64,000 nt of DNA from Sporosarcina sp. ZBG7A (lineage in GTDB: Bacteria; Bacillota; Bacilli; Bacillales_A; Planococcaceae). Every line of letters begins with the position of its first letter. Position 1 is the first letter of the stretch. The notes under the pieces were generated by a model that saw only the letters and a program-made list of their open reading frames with translations, ran no database searches and was not told the DNA's origin. Location of the stretch: NCBI RefSeq assembly GCF_000813425.1, contig NZ_JWIB01000008.1:62001-126000 (forward strand), given 5' to 3'. A program made the translations under genes and the position numbers. Positions 18,558-28,488 of this stretch are shown here, in pieces.

Positions 18558-19115
18558 ATGAACGAAAAGAAAAAGAAAAATGAAACCTTTGAATGGGTGA
18601 AAGCGCTACTTATTGCATTTGGAATTGCAGCGATCATTCGTGTTTTTCTCTTCACGCCGATTGTTGTAGATGGAGTCTCCATGATGCCGACACTGGAAGA
18701 CGGCGACAAAATGATTGTGAACAAAATCAGTTATTCAATTGGCAAGCCGGATCGTTTCGATATCGTTGTATTCCATGCACCTGAACAAAAAGATTATATT
18801 AAACGCGTCATTGGGCTTCCCGGCGATACCGTAGAATATAAAGATGATGTTCTTTATATAAATGATCAAGCGTATCCGGAACCTTATCTGGATGCATATA
18901 AAAAAGAGATTACAGAAGGCACGCTAACTGAAGACTTTACGTTGGAAGAGAAGATTCAACAGCAAACCGTTCCTGAAGGGCATGTGTTTGTAATGGGGGA
19001 TAATCGAAGAAAAAGTAATGACTCGCGACATATTGGTGTAATCGACATAGATGAAATTATAGGGACGACAAAATTTGTTTTCTGGCCGATGGATGATATT
19101 GGGCTAGTGGATTGA
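18558..19115 (+). CDS. lepB: Type I signal peptidase
   Basis: Membrane-anchored protease that removes signal peptides from exported proteins. A lysine-rich N-terminus and one membrane segment (about 14-34) precede the catalytic Ser41 in SMMPTL. The catalytic Lys82 sits in IKRVIGLPGD, and box E is GDNRRKSNDSRHIG (148-161). It is 185 residues, the short Gram-positive form. Its place between rplS and rbgA differs from B. subtilis. It is followed 17 bases later by rbgA, probably on the same transcript. Confidence 0.96.
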   Translation: MNEKKKKNETFEWVKALLIAFGIAAIIRVFLFTPIVVDGVSMMPTLEDGDKMIVNKISYSIGKPDRFDIVVFHAPEQKDYIKRVIGLPGDTVEYKDDVLYINDQAYPEPYLDAYKKEITEGTLTEDFTLEEKIQQQTVPEGHVFVMGDNRRKSNDSRHIGVIDIDEIIGTTKFVFWPMDDIGLVD

Positions 19116-19132
19116 GAAAGTAGGGGGAGCAG

Positions 19133-19987
19133 ATGACCATTCAATGGTTTCCCGGTCACATGGCGAAAGCCCGAAGAGAAGTAACAGAACAGTTGAAACT
19201 TGTAGATATTGTATTTGAACTTGTAGATGCACGACTTCCATTATCTTCTCGGAATCCGATGATCGATGAAGTCATTCATCAAAAACCAAGAATACTAATT
19301 CTAAACAAAATGGATTTGGCGGATGAACATGAAACTGCTAAATGGATTCGATATTTTGATGAGCAAGGCATTCGTGCAGTCGCAATTAACTCTTTTGAAG
19401 GCAAAGGGCTGCAGGCTGTAACGAAGGTAGCTAAAGAAGTTTTGGCGCCTAAAATTGAGCGGATGAAAAAGCGAGGGATCCGTCCAGGTGCAATTCGCGC
19501 GATGATTGTCGGAATTCCGAACGTTGGAAAGTCAACGCTAATTAATCGACTTGCTCATAAGAACATAGCTAAAACAGGAAATAAGCCAGGTGTCACAAAA
19601 GCTCAGCAATGGATTAAGTATGAAAAAGAATTAGAACTGCTTGATACGCCGGGAATTCTATGGCCGAAGTTTGAAGATCCTGAGATAGGTCAAAAGCTCG
19701 CGCTGACAGGTGCGATTAAAGACACGATTGTAAATATGGAAGATCTAGCGATGTACGGTTTAAGATTTTTGTCTAATCGTTATTCAGGACGATTAGAAGA
19801 ACGGTATGGCTTCGCTACAGTAGAGGACAATACGGCCGAACTGTTTGAAGCAGTCGGTGCACGTCGAAAAGCCTATACGACTGGTGGAGAAATCGACTAC
19901 GATAAAGTTGCAGAGCTAATCATACAAGATGTCAGAACAGGTAATTTTGGAAGGTTAACATTCGACTGGACAGAAGAACAGGAGTGA
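19133..19987 (+). CDS. rbgA: Ribosome biogenesis GTPase RbgA (YlqF)
   Basis: Essential GTPase for late 50S assembly. G motifs are circularly permuted: G4 NKMDLAD near residue 58 and G5 come before G1 GIPNVGKST near 126 and G3 DTPGILWP near 172. The C-terminal helical domain binds rRNA. The start [15 protein letters not shown] is typical and the length is 284 residues. ATG at 19133 after TAGGGGGAG. A terminator follows 3 bases after the stop, separating it from rnhB. Confidence 0.96.
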   Translation: MTIQWFPGHMAKARREVTEQLKLVDIVFELVDARLPLSSRNPMIDEVIHQKPRILILNKMDLADEHETAKWIRYFDEQGIRAVAINSFEGKGLQAVTKVAKEVLAPKIERMKKRGIRPGAIRAMIVGIPNVGKSTLINRLAHKNIAKTGNKPGVTKAQQWIKYEKELELLDTPGILWPKFEDPEIGQKLALTGAIKDTIVNMEDLAMYGLRFLSNRYSGRLEERYGFATVEDNTAELFEAVGARRKAYTTGGEIDYDKVAELIIQDVRTGNFGRLTFDWTEEQE

Positions 19988-19990
19988 CCT

Positions 19991-20020
19991 AGCCGGAGCC
20001 GGCAACCGGCTTCGGCTTTT
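19991..20020 (+). terminator. Terminator after rbgA
   Basis: AGCCG(G)AGCCGG pairs with CCGGCT(T)CGGCT over a short loop, followed by TTTT. Confidence 0.9.
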
Positions 20021-20090
20021 GTATATCTAAAAATCAGTGGAGTGACCGATAAAAGAGGTAAGGAACTGAAGAAGGATGGAAGGTGAGCGT

Positions 20091-20873
20091 GTGAAAACAA
20101 TACAATCGATTAAATTACTACTCAAAGAAACGAACGAGCTTGAGCCGTGGATGGCGGAGTTGTCAAAGGATGAACGTAAAGGAGTACAACAAGCGCTCAT
20201 TAGCTGGAATAGAGCGTATGACAAACGCTGCGCTTCTAAGGCTAGCCACATAGAGAAACAGCAATTTGATGCTTCGTATGCACCGTTTGAAGGAGCTCGA
20301 GTAGCGGGGACGGACGAAGCTGGCAGGGGCCCTTTAGCAGGTCCAGTTGTGACAGCAGCTGTCATTCTGCCACTTGAAGCAGACGAGCTGATCGGATTGG
20401 ATGACTCTAAACAGATCCCCAAGAAAGAACGCGAACGCCTTGCAGAAATTATCAAACGAATCGCGGTAGCTTGGTCTGTGCATGTGCAATCTGCTAAACG
20501 GATTGATGACATCAATATTTATGCAGCGACACGCGAATCGATGGAACAGGCAATTTCCACATTGTCTATTGAACCTGATCAAGTCCTTGCGGATGCGATG
20601 CCACTAACAGTAAACTGTCCATCTGTCTCTATTGTGAAAGGAGATGCTCAAAGTTTAGCGATAGCTGCCGCATCCATACTTGCGAAAACGACAAGAGATC
20701 AGTTGATGGATGAATTACACGAGGAATATCCAATGTATCGTTTTGATAAACATGCAGGTTATGGTACGCCAGAACACCTGGATGCGCTCAAAGATCATGG
20801 TCCGAGCATTCACCATCGGAAAACATTTGAACCGATCAAGACAATGATCGCAAGAAAGGCGGCTGACAGATGA
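20091..20873 (+). CDS. rnhB: Ribonuclease HII
   Basis: Removes ribonucleotides from DNA and RNA from RNA-DNA hybrids. The metal-binding start of the catalytic domain, GTDEAGRGPLAGPVV, lies near residue 70. Further conserved parts are DDSKQIPKKERE and GYGTPEHL. The extra N-terminal 60 residues are usual in Bacilli. A GTG at 20091 with GGAAGGTGAG upstream is preferred to the ATG at 20076, whose only ribosome site is too close. It is 260 residues. The stop overlaps the ylqG start by 4 bases. Confidence 0.93.
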   Translation: MKTIQSIKLLLKETNELEPWMAELSKDERKGVQQALISWNRAYDKRCASKASHIEKQQFDASYAPFEGARVAGTDEAGRGPLAGPVVTAAVILPLEADELIGLDDSKQIPKKERERLAEIIKRIAVAWSVHVQSAKRIDDINIYAATRESMEQAISTLSIEPDQVLADAMPLTVNCPSVSIVKGDAQSLAIAAASILAKTTRDQLMDELHEEYPMYRFDKHAGYGTPEHLDALKDHGPSIHHRKTFEPIKTMIARKAADR

Positions 20874-22861
20874 ACAATCCGTCAATATCCCCAAACCTCA
20901 AACCAGCCAATTTAGGAAATGTACAATCGTCACAGTCCGCTCAACTAAGAGAAGGGCAACTTTTCCATGGGACGATCAAACAACTATATCCAGGTGAAAT
21001 GGCGGAAGTCCAAATCGGCAACCAAAAGCTTAATGCAAAATTAGAAGTCCCACTAAAGGCGGGAGACTCTTATTATTTTCAAGTGAAGGCAACTGAACCT
21101 GAATTACAGTTGAAATTGGTCTCTGGACCACATGCGCAAGGGGAGAGTCAAAGCGCGAAAATCGGCAGTTTGCTCGATACTTTACAACTTACTAAGACGC
21201 CAGAAATGCGTAAACTTGTGGACTTTTTCATGAAACAGCAAATTCCTATCACCCGGGAATCATTGATTGCAGGTGAAGCACTTCTGAAGCAAACGTCACC
21301 TGGACAACAGCAGGAAGCGCTTCAATCGATAGGGAAGTTGGTGTCCCTCAAGTTACCTATAACACCCCAACTGTTTCATGCGATGATGGGCATTAAAACG
21401 AAAGCGGGGCTTCAAGGTGTCCTTGATGCACTTCAGCAGGCAGTCAGCGCGGATAGCAAAATCCCCTCCACTCAAAAGACGGATATTCAAACGATTCTTC
21501 AGCAAATAAAACAGCCGTTATTGGAAGCTAATGGAGGCAAACTGTTGGCACAAACACTTTCGACTGCACTGGACAAAACAGCTCCTCCCGAACTTAGGTT
21601 CCAAGCGGTCCAACTTCTAAAGTCAGCAGGGATCTTACCTGCACAAACATCTCTTGCCAATCTTCCAACCATGTTAGCAAAGCTTGTCAATTCATCTCAA
21701 AACACCCAAGTTCAAATGCAGACTGTTGAAAAACAAGTGGCGCAACAAACCAATACTACTTCTAGTGCCACTGGACAATCGGAAAATGCTCCTAAAATGG
21801 ACGCAAAGCAGTTGTTAACAGCGCTTCAACAAGCAACAGCTGGTGCAACTAAGCTCCCTGTAGGAGCATCCGCAGAACTCCAACGAATCACTCAACAAAC
21901 GGATTTACCTACAGGTGTGAAAACCCAGTTAACGAATTTTTTATCAGCTCATTCTCAAACTAATGAATCTGCAAGCGCCTTACTTGCGAAGTTTAGTGAG
22001 ACATTATTCAGTGTAGCCACAAAACAAATGCTACTTAGCCAAAATCCCGCTCAGTCTTCTGCGAATTCTAGTTCCACTTCATTACAAACGGGGATGCCGG
22101 CTCTGTTACAAGCAGTACTTGATGCTCAAGGGGGGCTAGACAAACTCCCTGCACTTGTTAAACAAGCTATGCAATCGAATGCCCCTGTCATTCAATCCTT
22201 CTTAGCTGCAGCAGAAGCGGCAACAAGTGAAGAACTTTCAGGCAGTACTATTAAACAAGCAATACAATCTGTATTAGTAAAGCTGGGTGTTCACTACGAA
22301 GCAGGTCTCGCATCAAAAGAACTTCACATTTCACAAATTCAGGATTCCCTAAAACCTCAGCTTGTTGCACTTTTACAAGAAGGTTTGGCAGGAACAGCTC
22401 TACGCGAAGCAGCAGAAACAGTCGTTTCAAGATTGAATGGGCAACCTCTACAATCCACAGAATCTGGTGTACAACAGCAGATAATCATGCAAGTACCACT
22501 TCACTTGCAGGGGAAGAGAATTGAAGCAACGATTGAGTGGAACGGGCGGATGAAAGAGGATGGTAAGATTGATCCGGATCATGCACGTGTCTTGTTTTAC
22601 TTAGATTTAGAGGCGCTTCACAAAACAGTGGTCGATATGCAAGTACAAAACAAAGTAGTGACATTAACTATTTTCAATGAAGATCCTACATTGAAAATGC
22701 TAGGAGCGGTCCTTGAGGATAGACTAGCTGAAGGATTAGATGCGGAAGGATATCGTCTTTCCGCTGTCCGTTTTAAACAATTCCAAGAAGAAGTGAATAC
22801 TCCGATTAAGTCTAGCATATCTGCAGATAGCGGAACGCAAGGAGTCGATTTCCGGATATGA
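20870..22861 (+). CDS. YlqG-like protein with FliK-like C-terminal region
   Basis: A 663-residue Gln/Ala/Leu-rich protein at the place of B. subtilis ylqG, whose function is unknown to me. Residues about 285-415 are low-complexity (Q, S, T, A). Residues about 575-640 (LDLEALHKTVVDMQVQNKVV, then FNEDPTLKMLGAVLEDRL) follow the hydrophobic pattern of the FliK hook-length-control C-terminal domain. No signal peptide or membrane segment is seen. It overlaps rnhB and ylqH by 4 bases each. Coupling to ylqH, an FlhB-C-like protein, supports a FliK-type partner, but this is inference. Confidence 0.75.
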   Translation: MNNPSISPNLKPANLGNVQSSQSAQLREGQLFHGTIKQLYPGEMAEVQIGNQKLNAKLEVPLKAGDSYYFQVKATEPELQLKLVSGPHAQGESQSAKIGSLLDTLQLTKTPEMRKLVDFFMKQQIPITRESLIAGEALLKQTSPGQQQEALQSIGKLVSLKLPITPQLFHAMMGIKTKAGLQGVLDALQQAVSADSKIPSTQKTDIQTILQQIKQPLLEANGGKLLAQTLSTALDKTAPPELRFQAVQLLKSAGILPAQTSLANLPTMLAKLVNSSQNTQVQMQTVEKQVAQQTNTTSSATGQSENAPKMDAKQLLTALQQATAGATKLPVGASAELQRITQQTDLPTGVKTQLTNFLSAHSQTNESASALLAKFSETLFSVATKQMLLSQNPAQSSANSSSTSLQTGMPALLQAVLDAQGGLDKLPALVKQAMQSNAPVIQSFLAAAEAATSEELSGSTIKQAIQSVLVKLGVHYEAGLASKELHISQIQDSLKPQLVALLQEGLAGTALREAAETVVSRLNGQPLQSTESGVQQQIIMQVPLHLQGKRIEATIEWNGRMKEDGKIDPDHARVLFYLDLEALHKTVVDMQVQNKVVTLTIFNEDPTLKMLGAVLEDRLAEGLDAEGYRLSAVRFKQFQEEVNTPIKSSISADSGTQGVDFRI

Positions 22862-23139
22862 GTGAAAAGCGATATAAGCGCCGTGAAGCAGTCGCGTTGA
22901 CCTATTTGCCTGAGCTCAACGAAGCACCGAAAGTGACGGCCAAAGGAAAAGGTCAAATTGCGGAGAATATACTCGAGAAAGCTCGAGAACATGGTGTTCC
23001 TATACAAGAAGATCCAAGTCTAGTGGAATTACTCGGTCAGTTAGAAGTAAATGAGACGATTCCTGATCAGCTATATCAAGCGGTGTCGGAAGTTCTGGCC
23101 TATGTTTACAGATTAGATCGTTCAAAAAGCGGAAAATAA
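22858..23139 (+). CDS. FlhB C-terminal-domain-like protein YlqH
   Basis: A 93-residue protein matching only the cytoplasmic, export-switch part of FlhB. Its AVALTYLPELNEAPKVTAKG and QLYQAVSEVLAYVYRL closely parallel AIAIKYTDGEMDAPVVVAKG and QFFKAVAEVLAYVYRI in the flhB gene of this window. The NPTH autocleavage motif and all membrane segments are missing, so it resembles the already cleaved FlhB fragment. ATG at 22858 overlaps the ylqG stop. Role unproven. Confidence 0.85.
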   Translation: MSEKRYKRREAVALTYLPELNEAPKVTAKGKGQIAENILEKAREHGVPIQEDPSLVELLGQLEVNETIPDQLYQAVSEVLAYVYRLDRSKSGK

Positions 23140-23191
23140 ACAGTTTAAGACTGTAGTAGAACAGAAATTTCGCACTTTACGAGTACAAATA

Positions 23192-23220
23192 TGGACATAG
23201 TATGACAAGTTTACTACAAT
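23192..23220 (+). promoter_or_regulatory. Promoter for sucCD
   Basis: TGGACA, 17-base spacer, TACAAT, 48 bases before the sucC start in the 128-base gap after ylqH. Confidence 0.65.
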
Positions 23221-23267
23221 AGAGTACGCAGTAAAGAATAGTTATCAGTTTGATTGGAGGATATAAG

Positions 23268-24428
23268 ATGAATATCCATGAATATCAAGGGAAACAACTG
23301 CTTCGTGATTATGGAGTTGCAGCTTCAAAAGGGATTGCAGCATTTTCTCCAGAAGAGGCAGTAAAAGCAGCGAAAGAACTTGGCACTGAAGTATTTGTCG
23401 TAAAAGCGCAAATTCATGCAGGTGGTCGAGGTAAAGCGGGCGGCGTCAAAATTGCTAAAAATCTTGACGAAGTACGTGCTTACGCAAAAGAACTTCTTGG
23501 CAAAACGTTGGTGACTCACCAAACGGGTCCTGAAGGGAAAGAGGTCAAGCGTTTACTTATTGAAGAAGGCGCTGACATCAAAAAAGAATACTACATCAGT
23601 CTTGTTGTAGACCGTGCTACGGATCGTGTTACACTTATGGGATCTGAAGAAGGCGGAATGGATATTGAAGAAGTTGCAGAAGCGACTCCTGAAAAGATCT
23701 TCCATGAAGTCATCGACCCAGTCTCTGGATTGACTGGATTCCAAGCACGCCGTATGGCATTCAACATGAATATTCCTGCACATCTTGTGAACAAAGCAGC
23801 GAAATTCATGACAGGTCTTTACCAAGTATTCGTTGAAAAAGATGCTTCTATCGTAGAAATCAACCCACTCGTTGTCACAGGTGATGATCAAGTGCTTGCA
23901 CTTGATGCTAAATTTAACTTTGACGACAACGCATTGTTCCGTCACAAGGACATCGTTGAGTTGCGCGACTTCGAAGAAGAAGACGCAAAAGAAATCGAAG
24001 CTTCCAAGTATGACTTGAGCTATATTTCTCTAGACGGGAACATTGGTTGTATGGTCAATGGTGCTGGACTTGCTATGGCTACAATGGATACGATCAATTA
24101 CTACGGCGGATCACCCGCAAACTTCCTTGACGTTGGGGGCGGCGCGACTGCTGAAAAAGTAACTGAAGCGTTCAAAATCATCCTTTCAGATGAGCATGTT
24201 AAAGGAATTTTCGTTAACATCTTTGGCGGAATTATGAAATGTGATGTTATCGCTGAGGGTGTTATCACTGCAGCGAAAGAAGTCGGCCTTGAAGTACCAC
24301 TAGTTGTTCGCCTTGAGGGAACAAACGTGGAAAGAGGTAAAGCATTGCTGAACGAATCAGGACTTAATATCATTGCAGCTGGCTCAATGGCAGACGGCGC
24401 GCAAAAGATTGTTGAAATCGTAGGCTAA
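23268..24428 (+). CDS. sucC: Succinyl-CoA ligase (ADP-forming), beta subunit
   Basis: TCA-cycle enzyme subunit converting succinyl-CoA to succinate with nucleotide phosphorylation. An ATP-grasp domain starts [16 protein letters not shown] and includes [15 protein letters not shown] near residue 45. The C-terminal part holds [11 protein letters not shown] and [10 protein letters not shown]. It is 386 residues. The ATG at 23268 follows TGGAGG; an in-frame ATG at 23250 overlaps that site and is not used. sucD follows 18 bases later. Confidence 0.97.
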   Translation: MNIHEYQGKQLLRDYGVAASKGIAAFSPEEAVKAAKELGTEVFVVKAQIHAGGRGKAGGVKIAKNLDEVRAYAKELLGKTLVTHQTGPEGKEVKRLLIEEGADIKKEYYISLVVDRATDRVTLMGSEEGGMDIEEVAEATPEKIFHEVIDPVSGLTGFQARRMAFNMNIPAHLVNKAAKFMTGLYQVFVEKDASIVEINPLVVTGDDQVLALDAKFNFDDNALFRHKDIVELRDFEEEDAKEIEASKYDLSYISLDGNIGCMVNGAGLAMATMDTINYYGGSPANFLDVGGGATAEKVTEAFKIILSDEHVKGIFVNIFGGIMKCDVIAEGVITAAKEVGLEVPLVVRLEGTNVERGKALLNESGLNIIAAGSMADGAQKIVEIVG

Positions 24429-24446
24429 GAAAGGCAGGGACAAACG

Positions 24447-25349
24447 ATGAGTATTTATATCGATAAAAATACAAAAGTAGTCGTCCAAGGTATCACTGGC
24501 GGGACTGCAAAATTTCATACCCAGCAAATGCTTGAATACGGAACGAAAATCGTTGCAGGTGTAACACCAGGCAAAGGCGGCACAGAAGTTGATGGCGTTC
24601 CTGTATTCAATACAATGGAAGAAGCTGTCAAAGAAACCGGCGCAAATGTTTCCGTAATCTACGTACCAGCACCTTTCGCAGCAGATGCAATCATGGAAGC
24701 GGTAGACGCTGAACTTGATATGGCAATCTGTATTACAGAGCACATTCCTGTTCTTGATATGGTGAAAGTAGTACGTTACATGGACGGTAAAAAGACACGT
24801 CTTGTTGGACCGAATTGTCCTGGTGTCATTACACCTGAAGAATGTAAAATCGGTATCATGCCTGGATACATTCATACAAAAGGTCACGTAGGCGTAATTT
24901 CACGCTCTGGTACATTGACGTACGAAGCGGTTCACCAACTATCTGAAGCAGGTATCGGTCAAACGACGGCTGTTGGTATTGGTGGAGACCCTGTCAATGG
25001 AACAAACTTCATCGACGTGTTGAAAGAATTCAACGAAGACGAAGATACGTACGCAGTTGTTATGATTGGTGAAATCGGCGGAACTGCTGAAGAAGAAGCA
25101 GCTGAGTGGATCAAAGCCAACATGAAGAAACCGGTTGTAGGATTCATCGGTGGACAAACGGCACCTCCAGGAAAGCGTATGGGCCATGCTGGTGCCATCA
25201 TTTCTGGCGGTAAAGGAACTGCTGACGAAAAGATCAAAGCACTCAATAACGCTGGCGTAGAGGTTGCAGAAACGCCATCTGTTATCGGAGAGACATTGAT
25301 TAAAGTAATTAAAGAAAAAGGGCTATACGAAAAGTGTAAAACCCACTAA
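24447..25349 (+). CDS. sucD: Succinyl-CoA ligase (ADP-forming), alpha subunit
   Basis: Alpha subunit with the CoA-binding N-terminal domain ([18 protein letters not shown]) and the phosphohistidine His247 in [12 protein letters not shown]. The segments GPNCPGVI and [14 protein letters not shown] are family hallmarks. It is 300 residues. ATG at 24447 after AAAGGCAGGG. It pairs with sucC in one transcript that ends at a perfect terminator 6 bases downstream. Confidence 0.97.
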   Translation: MSIYIDKNTKVVVQGITGGTAKFHTQQMLEYGTKIVAGVTPGKGGTEVDGVPVFNTMEEAVKETGANVSVIYVPAPFAADAIMEAVDAELDMAICITEHIPVLDMVKVVRYMDGKKTRLVGPNCPGVITPEECKIGIMPGYIHTKGHVGVISRSGTLTYEAVHQLSEAGIGQTTAVGIGGDPVNGTNFIDVLKEFNEDEDTYAVVMIGEIGGTAEEEAAEWIKANMKKPVVGFIGGQTAPPGKRMGHAGAIISGGKGTADEKIKALNNAGVEVAETPSVIGETLIKVIKEKGLYEKCKTH

Positions 25350-25354
25350 TATAG

Positions 25355-25393
25355 AAGATGCAGCGTATTCAATGGATACGCTGCATCTTTTCT
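25355..25393 (+). terminator. Terminator after sucD
   Basis: Perfect 14-base stem AAGATGCAGCGTAT/ATACGCTGCATCTT, 7-base loop, then TT and a T-rich tail; A-rich bases on the other side make it potentially bidirectional. Confidence 0.9.
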
Positions 25394-25413
25394 ATACAAA
25401 GAGGAGAGATTTA

Positions 25414-26265
25414 ATGAAGCTTTCTGCACAAGAACATCAGCTTTTGAAACTTCACTATGCGTTGCCTGTCCCTTATCCCCAACTTGCTAGATTGCTTGAA
25501 AATAACCTTGACCATAAATGCGTACCTAATTTATCACAAAAACAACGGACAAACCTGAACCTGAAACTTGCCCAACTAACCCCACTCCCTCTCTTAGATT
25601 TGCTACTCGAAAAAGGAATCATCCCCATTCCTTATACACATCCTGATTATCCCGAACGACTAAAACAGTTAATAGATCCACCTGCCGTACTTTATACGAA
25701 AGGTAATCAGAGTTTACTGAAAAAACCAAGTAAAGTTGGAATAATTGGTTCTCGCAAAGCTGGGAAATACTCGGTCTGTGCTATGGACATGATTGTCCCA
25801 CCACTCGTCCAACATGGATCTGTAATTGTTTCAGGACTTGCGAAAGGTGCAGACACAATGGCTCATCAAGCTGCTATAAAATTTGGTGGTCAGACATTAG
25901 CGGTACTTGGACACGGGTTCCTTCATCTGTATCCGAAAGAAAATGCGGAGCTTGCAGCAACTATGGCAAAAGAGCACCTTTTAATAACTGAGTATCCGCC
26001 ATACCATCCACCTGCTAAATGGACATTCCCAATGAGGAACCGGATTATAAGTGGACTGTCCAACTCCATTGTCATTACGGAATCCGCAGTGAAGAGCGGA
26101 ACGATGAGTACAATTGAGCATGCTCTCGATCATGGAAAAGAAATATTTGCAGTCCCTGGACCGATAGACTCGCCATTGTCATTAGGGCCGAACAAATTAT
26201 TAGATGAAGGAGCACGACCGATTTGGAGTGGCTTTCAAATCATAGAATCTCTTGTCGAATCTTGA
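25414..26265 (+). CDS. dprA: DNA processing protein DprA (Smf)
   Basis: Binds incoming single-stranded DNA and loads RecA during natural transformation. The Rossmann-like core contains IGSRKAGKYS near residue 108, SGLAKGADTMAHQAA near 140 and PMRNRIISGLSN near 205. It is 283 residues and lacks the extra C-terminal winged-helix domain of longer homologues. ATG at 25414 after GAGGAGAG; an earlier in-frame ATG at 25372 lies within the sucD terminator and is rejected. Its presence alone does not show competence. Confidence 0.95.
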   Translation: MKLSAQEHQLLKLHYALPVPYPQLARLLENNLDHKCVPNLSQKQRTNLNLKLAQLTPLPLLDLLLEKGIIPIPYTHPDYPERLKQLIDPPAVLYTKGNQSLLKKPSKVGIIGSRKAGKYSVCAMDMIVPPLVQHGSVIVSGLAKGADTMAHQAAIKFGGQTLAVLGHGFLHLYPKENAELAATMAKEHLLITEYPPYHPPAKWTFPMRNRIISGLSNSIVITESAVKSGTMSTIEHALDHGKEIFAVPGPIDSPLSLGPNKLLDEGARPIWSGFQIIESLVES

Positions 26266-26385
26266 CGAGAGAAATGTCTTTTTACTAAAATAGTTGCTTT
26301 TCCATGAAAACTGTTATACATTTTGCAACAGATATTCTTTTAGATGAATAAATACAAAGAACCTCTTTAAGGGGGGCACATTAGA

Positions 26386-28464
26386 ATGGCAGATTACCTA
26401 GTAATCGTGGAATCACCAGCAAAAGCAAAGACAATTGAACGCTATTTAGGAAAGAAATACAAAGTGCGCGCATCCCTTGGCCACTTAAGAGACTTGCCTC
26501 GCAGTCAAATGGGCGTCGATGTAGAAAACAACTATGAACCGAAGTATATTACGATTCGGGGAAAAGGCCCGATCCTACAAGATTTGAAAAAAGAAGCAAA
26601 AAAAGCGAAAAAAATCTTTCTCGCGGCTGACCCCGACAGAGAAGGGGAAGCAATTGCCTGGCATCTTGCGCATCAGCTTGGTGTGGATGATCATTCCGAC
26701 TGTCGCGTCGTCTTTAACGAAATTACAAAAGATGCAATTAAAGAGTCGTTTAAAAATCCACGTCCAATCAATACGGATTTAGTAGATGCCCAACAAGCGC
26801 GTCGTATTCTTGATAGGCTCGTTGGCTATAATATCAGTCCGATTCTATGGAAGAAAGTCAAGAAAGGTTTGTCAGCAGGTCGTGTTCAATCTGTTGCCTT
26901 GAAGCTCATTATTGATCGCGAAGAAGAAATTAAATCCTTCGAACCTGAAGAGTATTGGTCAATCGGTGCTGGATTCAGTAAAAAAGAAGGTGATTTTGAG
27001 GCTTCTTTCTATGGAACAGCTGGTAAGAAAGTCAAACTGACAGACAAAAGTCAAGTAGACGAGATTCTCTCTAACTTGGATGGAGATGACTTTAAGGTAC
27101 ACCAAGTCGTGAAGAAAGAACGTAAACGTAATCCTGCTGTGCCATTTACAACGTCTTCACTACAGCAAGAGGCAGCACGTAAGTTGAACTTCCGTGCGAA
27201 GAAAACGATGATGATTGCCCAGCAATTGTACGAAGGGATTACAATCGGTAAAGAAGGAATCGTCGGACTCATTACGTATATGCGAACGGATTCGACGAGA
27301 ACATCCGAGACGGCTCAAGCTGAAGCGAAATCTCATATTGAGACGATGTATGGTGAAGAGTTTACACGTAAAACAAAAGCGGCTAGCAAGTCTTCAGCTG
27401 CGAAGACACAAGACGCTCACGAAGCCGTCCGTCCAACATCTGTCCTACGTACACCTGAAGCGATGAAAGCGTTTTTATCAAAAGATCAGTTGAAATTATA
27501 CAAACTCATTTGGTCGCGTTTTCTCGCAAGTCAAATGGCACCTGCCATTCTTGATACGGTGACTGTAGATTTACTTAATAATGATGTACAGTTCAGAGCA
27601 ACAGGATCCCAAGTGAAGTTCCAAGGATTCATGAAAGTGTATATTGAGAGTCATGATGATAAGGAAGAAGAAAAGGATAATGTCCTTCCTCCGCTTACTG
27701 AAGGGGAAACGGTCAAGTGTGCTTCGATTGATCCGAAACAACATTTCACTCAACCGCCTCCACGTTATTCCGAGGCACGCCTTGTGAAAACTTTGGAAGA
27801 GCTAGGGATAGGACGACCATCGACGTATGCGCCAACATTGGATACTATTCAAAAAAGAGGCTATGTCACTTTAGATGCAAAACGATTTGTTCCAACTGAA
27901 TTAGGTGGAATTGTCAATGCTGCGGTCAACCAATATTTCTCAGACATCACCAATGCGGAGTTTACGGCTAAAATGGAACAAAGTCTGGATCATATTGAAG
28001 TGGGAGAAATCCCCTGGGTAACGGTCATTGATGAGTTTTACAAAGACTTTGAAAAGCATTTGAAAGTCGCAGATGAAGAAATGGAAAAAATCGAAATTAA
28101 AGATGAGCCTGCCGGAGAAGATTGTGAAAAGTGTGGGTCTCCAATGGTCTATAAAATGGGTCGTTATGGTAAGTTCATGGCCTGCTCAAACTTCCCGGAT
28201 TGTCGTAATACAAAAGCGATCATTAAACCGATAGGCGTGACTTGTCCGCTTTGCAAAGAAGGGGAAGTCGTCGAACGGAAGAGTAAGAAAAACCGGATTT
28301 TCTATGGTTGTGATCGATATCCTGAATGCGAATATATTTCTTGGGATAAACCAATTTCGAGACCATGTCCGAAATGTGAAAGTACACTTGTTGAAAAACG
28401 ATTGAAAAAAGGATTGCAGATCCAATGTACGGAATGTGATTATAAAGAGAAACCACAAGAATAA
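26386..28464 (+). CDS. topA: DNA topoisomerase I
   Basis: Type IA topoisomerase relaxing negative supercoils. An N-terminal TOPRIM domain ([18 protein letters not shown], then [12 protein letters not shown]) is followed by the active-site Tyr298 in [10 protein letters not shown]. Three C-terminal zinc ribbons with four cysteines each begin at [20 protein letters not shown] and [10 protein letters not shown]. It is 692 residues, the normal size. ATG at 26386 after AAGGGGGGC. The 120-base upstream gap is AT-rich; TTGCTT (26294) and TATACA/TACATT (26315-26322) might form a promoter. Confidence 0.97.
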   Translation: MADYLVIVESPAKAKTIERYLGKKYKVRASLGHLRDLPRSQMGVDVENNYEPKYITIRGKGPILQDLKKEAKKAKKIFLAADPDREGEAIAWHLAHQLGVDDHSDCRVVFNEITKDAIKESFKNPRPINTDLVDAQQARRILDRLVGYNISPILWKKVKKGLSAGRVQSVALKLIIDREEEIKSFEPEEYWSIGAGFSKKEGDFEASFYGTAGKKVKLTDKSQVDEILSNLDGDDFKVHQVVKKERKRNPAVPFTTSSLQQEAARKLNFRAKKTMMIAQQLYEGITIGKEGIVGLITYMRTDSTRTSETAQAEAKSHIETMYGEEFTRKTKAASKSSAAKTQDAHEAVRPTSVLRTPEAMKAFLSKDQLKLYKLIWSRFLASQMAPAILDTVTVDLLNNDVQFRATGSQVKFQGFMKVYIESHDDKEEEKDNVLPPLTEGETVKCASIDPKQHFTQPPPRYSEARLVKTLEELGIGRPSTYAPTLDTIQKRGYVTLDAKRFVPTELGGIVNAAVNQYFSDITNAEFTAKMEQSLDHIEVGEIPWVTVIDEFYKDFEKHLKVADEEMEKIEIKDEPAGEDCEKCGSPMVYKMGRYGKFMACSNFPDCRNTKAIIKPIGVTCPLCKEGEVVERKSKKNRIFYGCDRYPECEYISWDKPISRPCPKCESTLVEKRLKKGLQIQCTECDYKEKPQE

Positions 28465-28488
28465 TTTAGCTAGAGAGAAGGGTTCAAT

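Noticed and set aside
24384..24887. Long minus-strand open frame opposite sucC/sucD (about 167 codons)
   Set aside because: It is Cys/Phe/His-rich, mirrors the codons of well-conserved genes, and has no site or neighbours on that strand.
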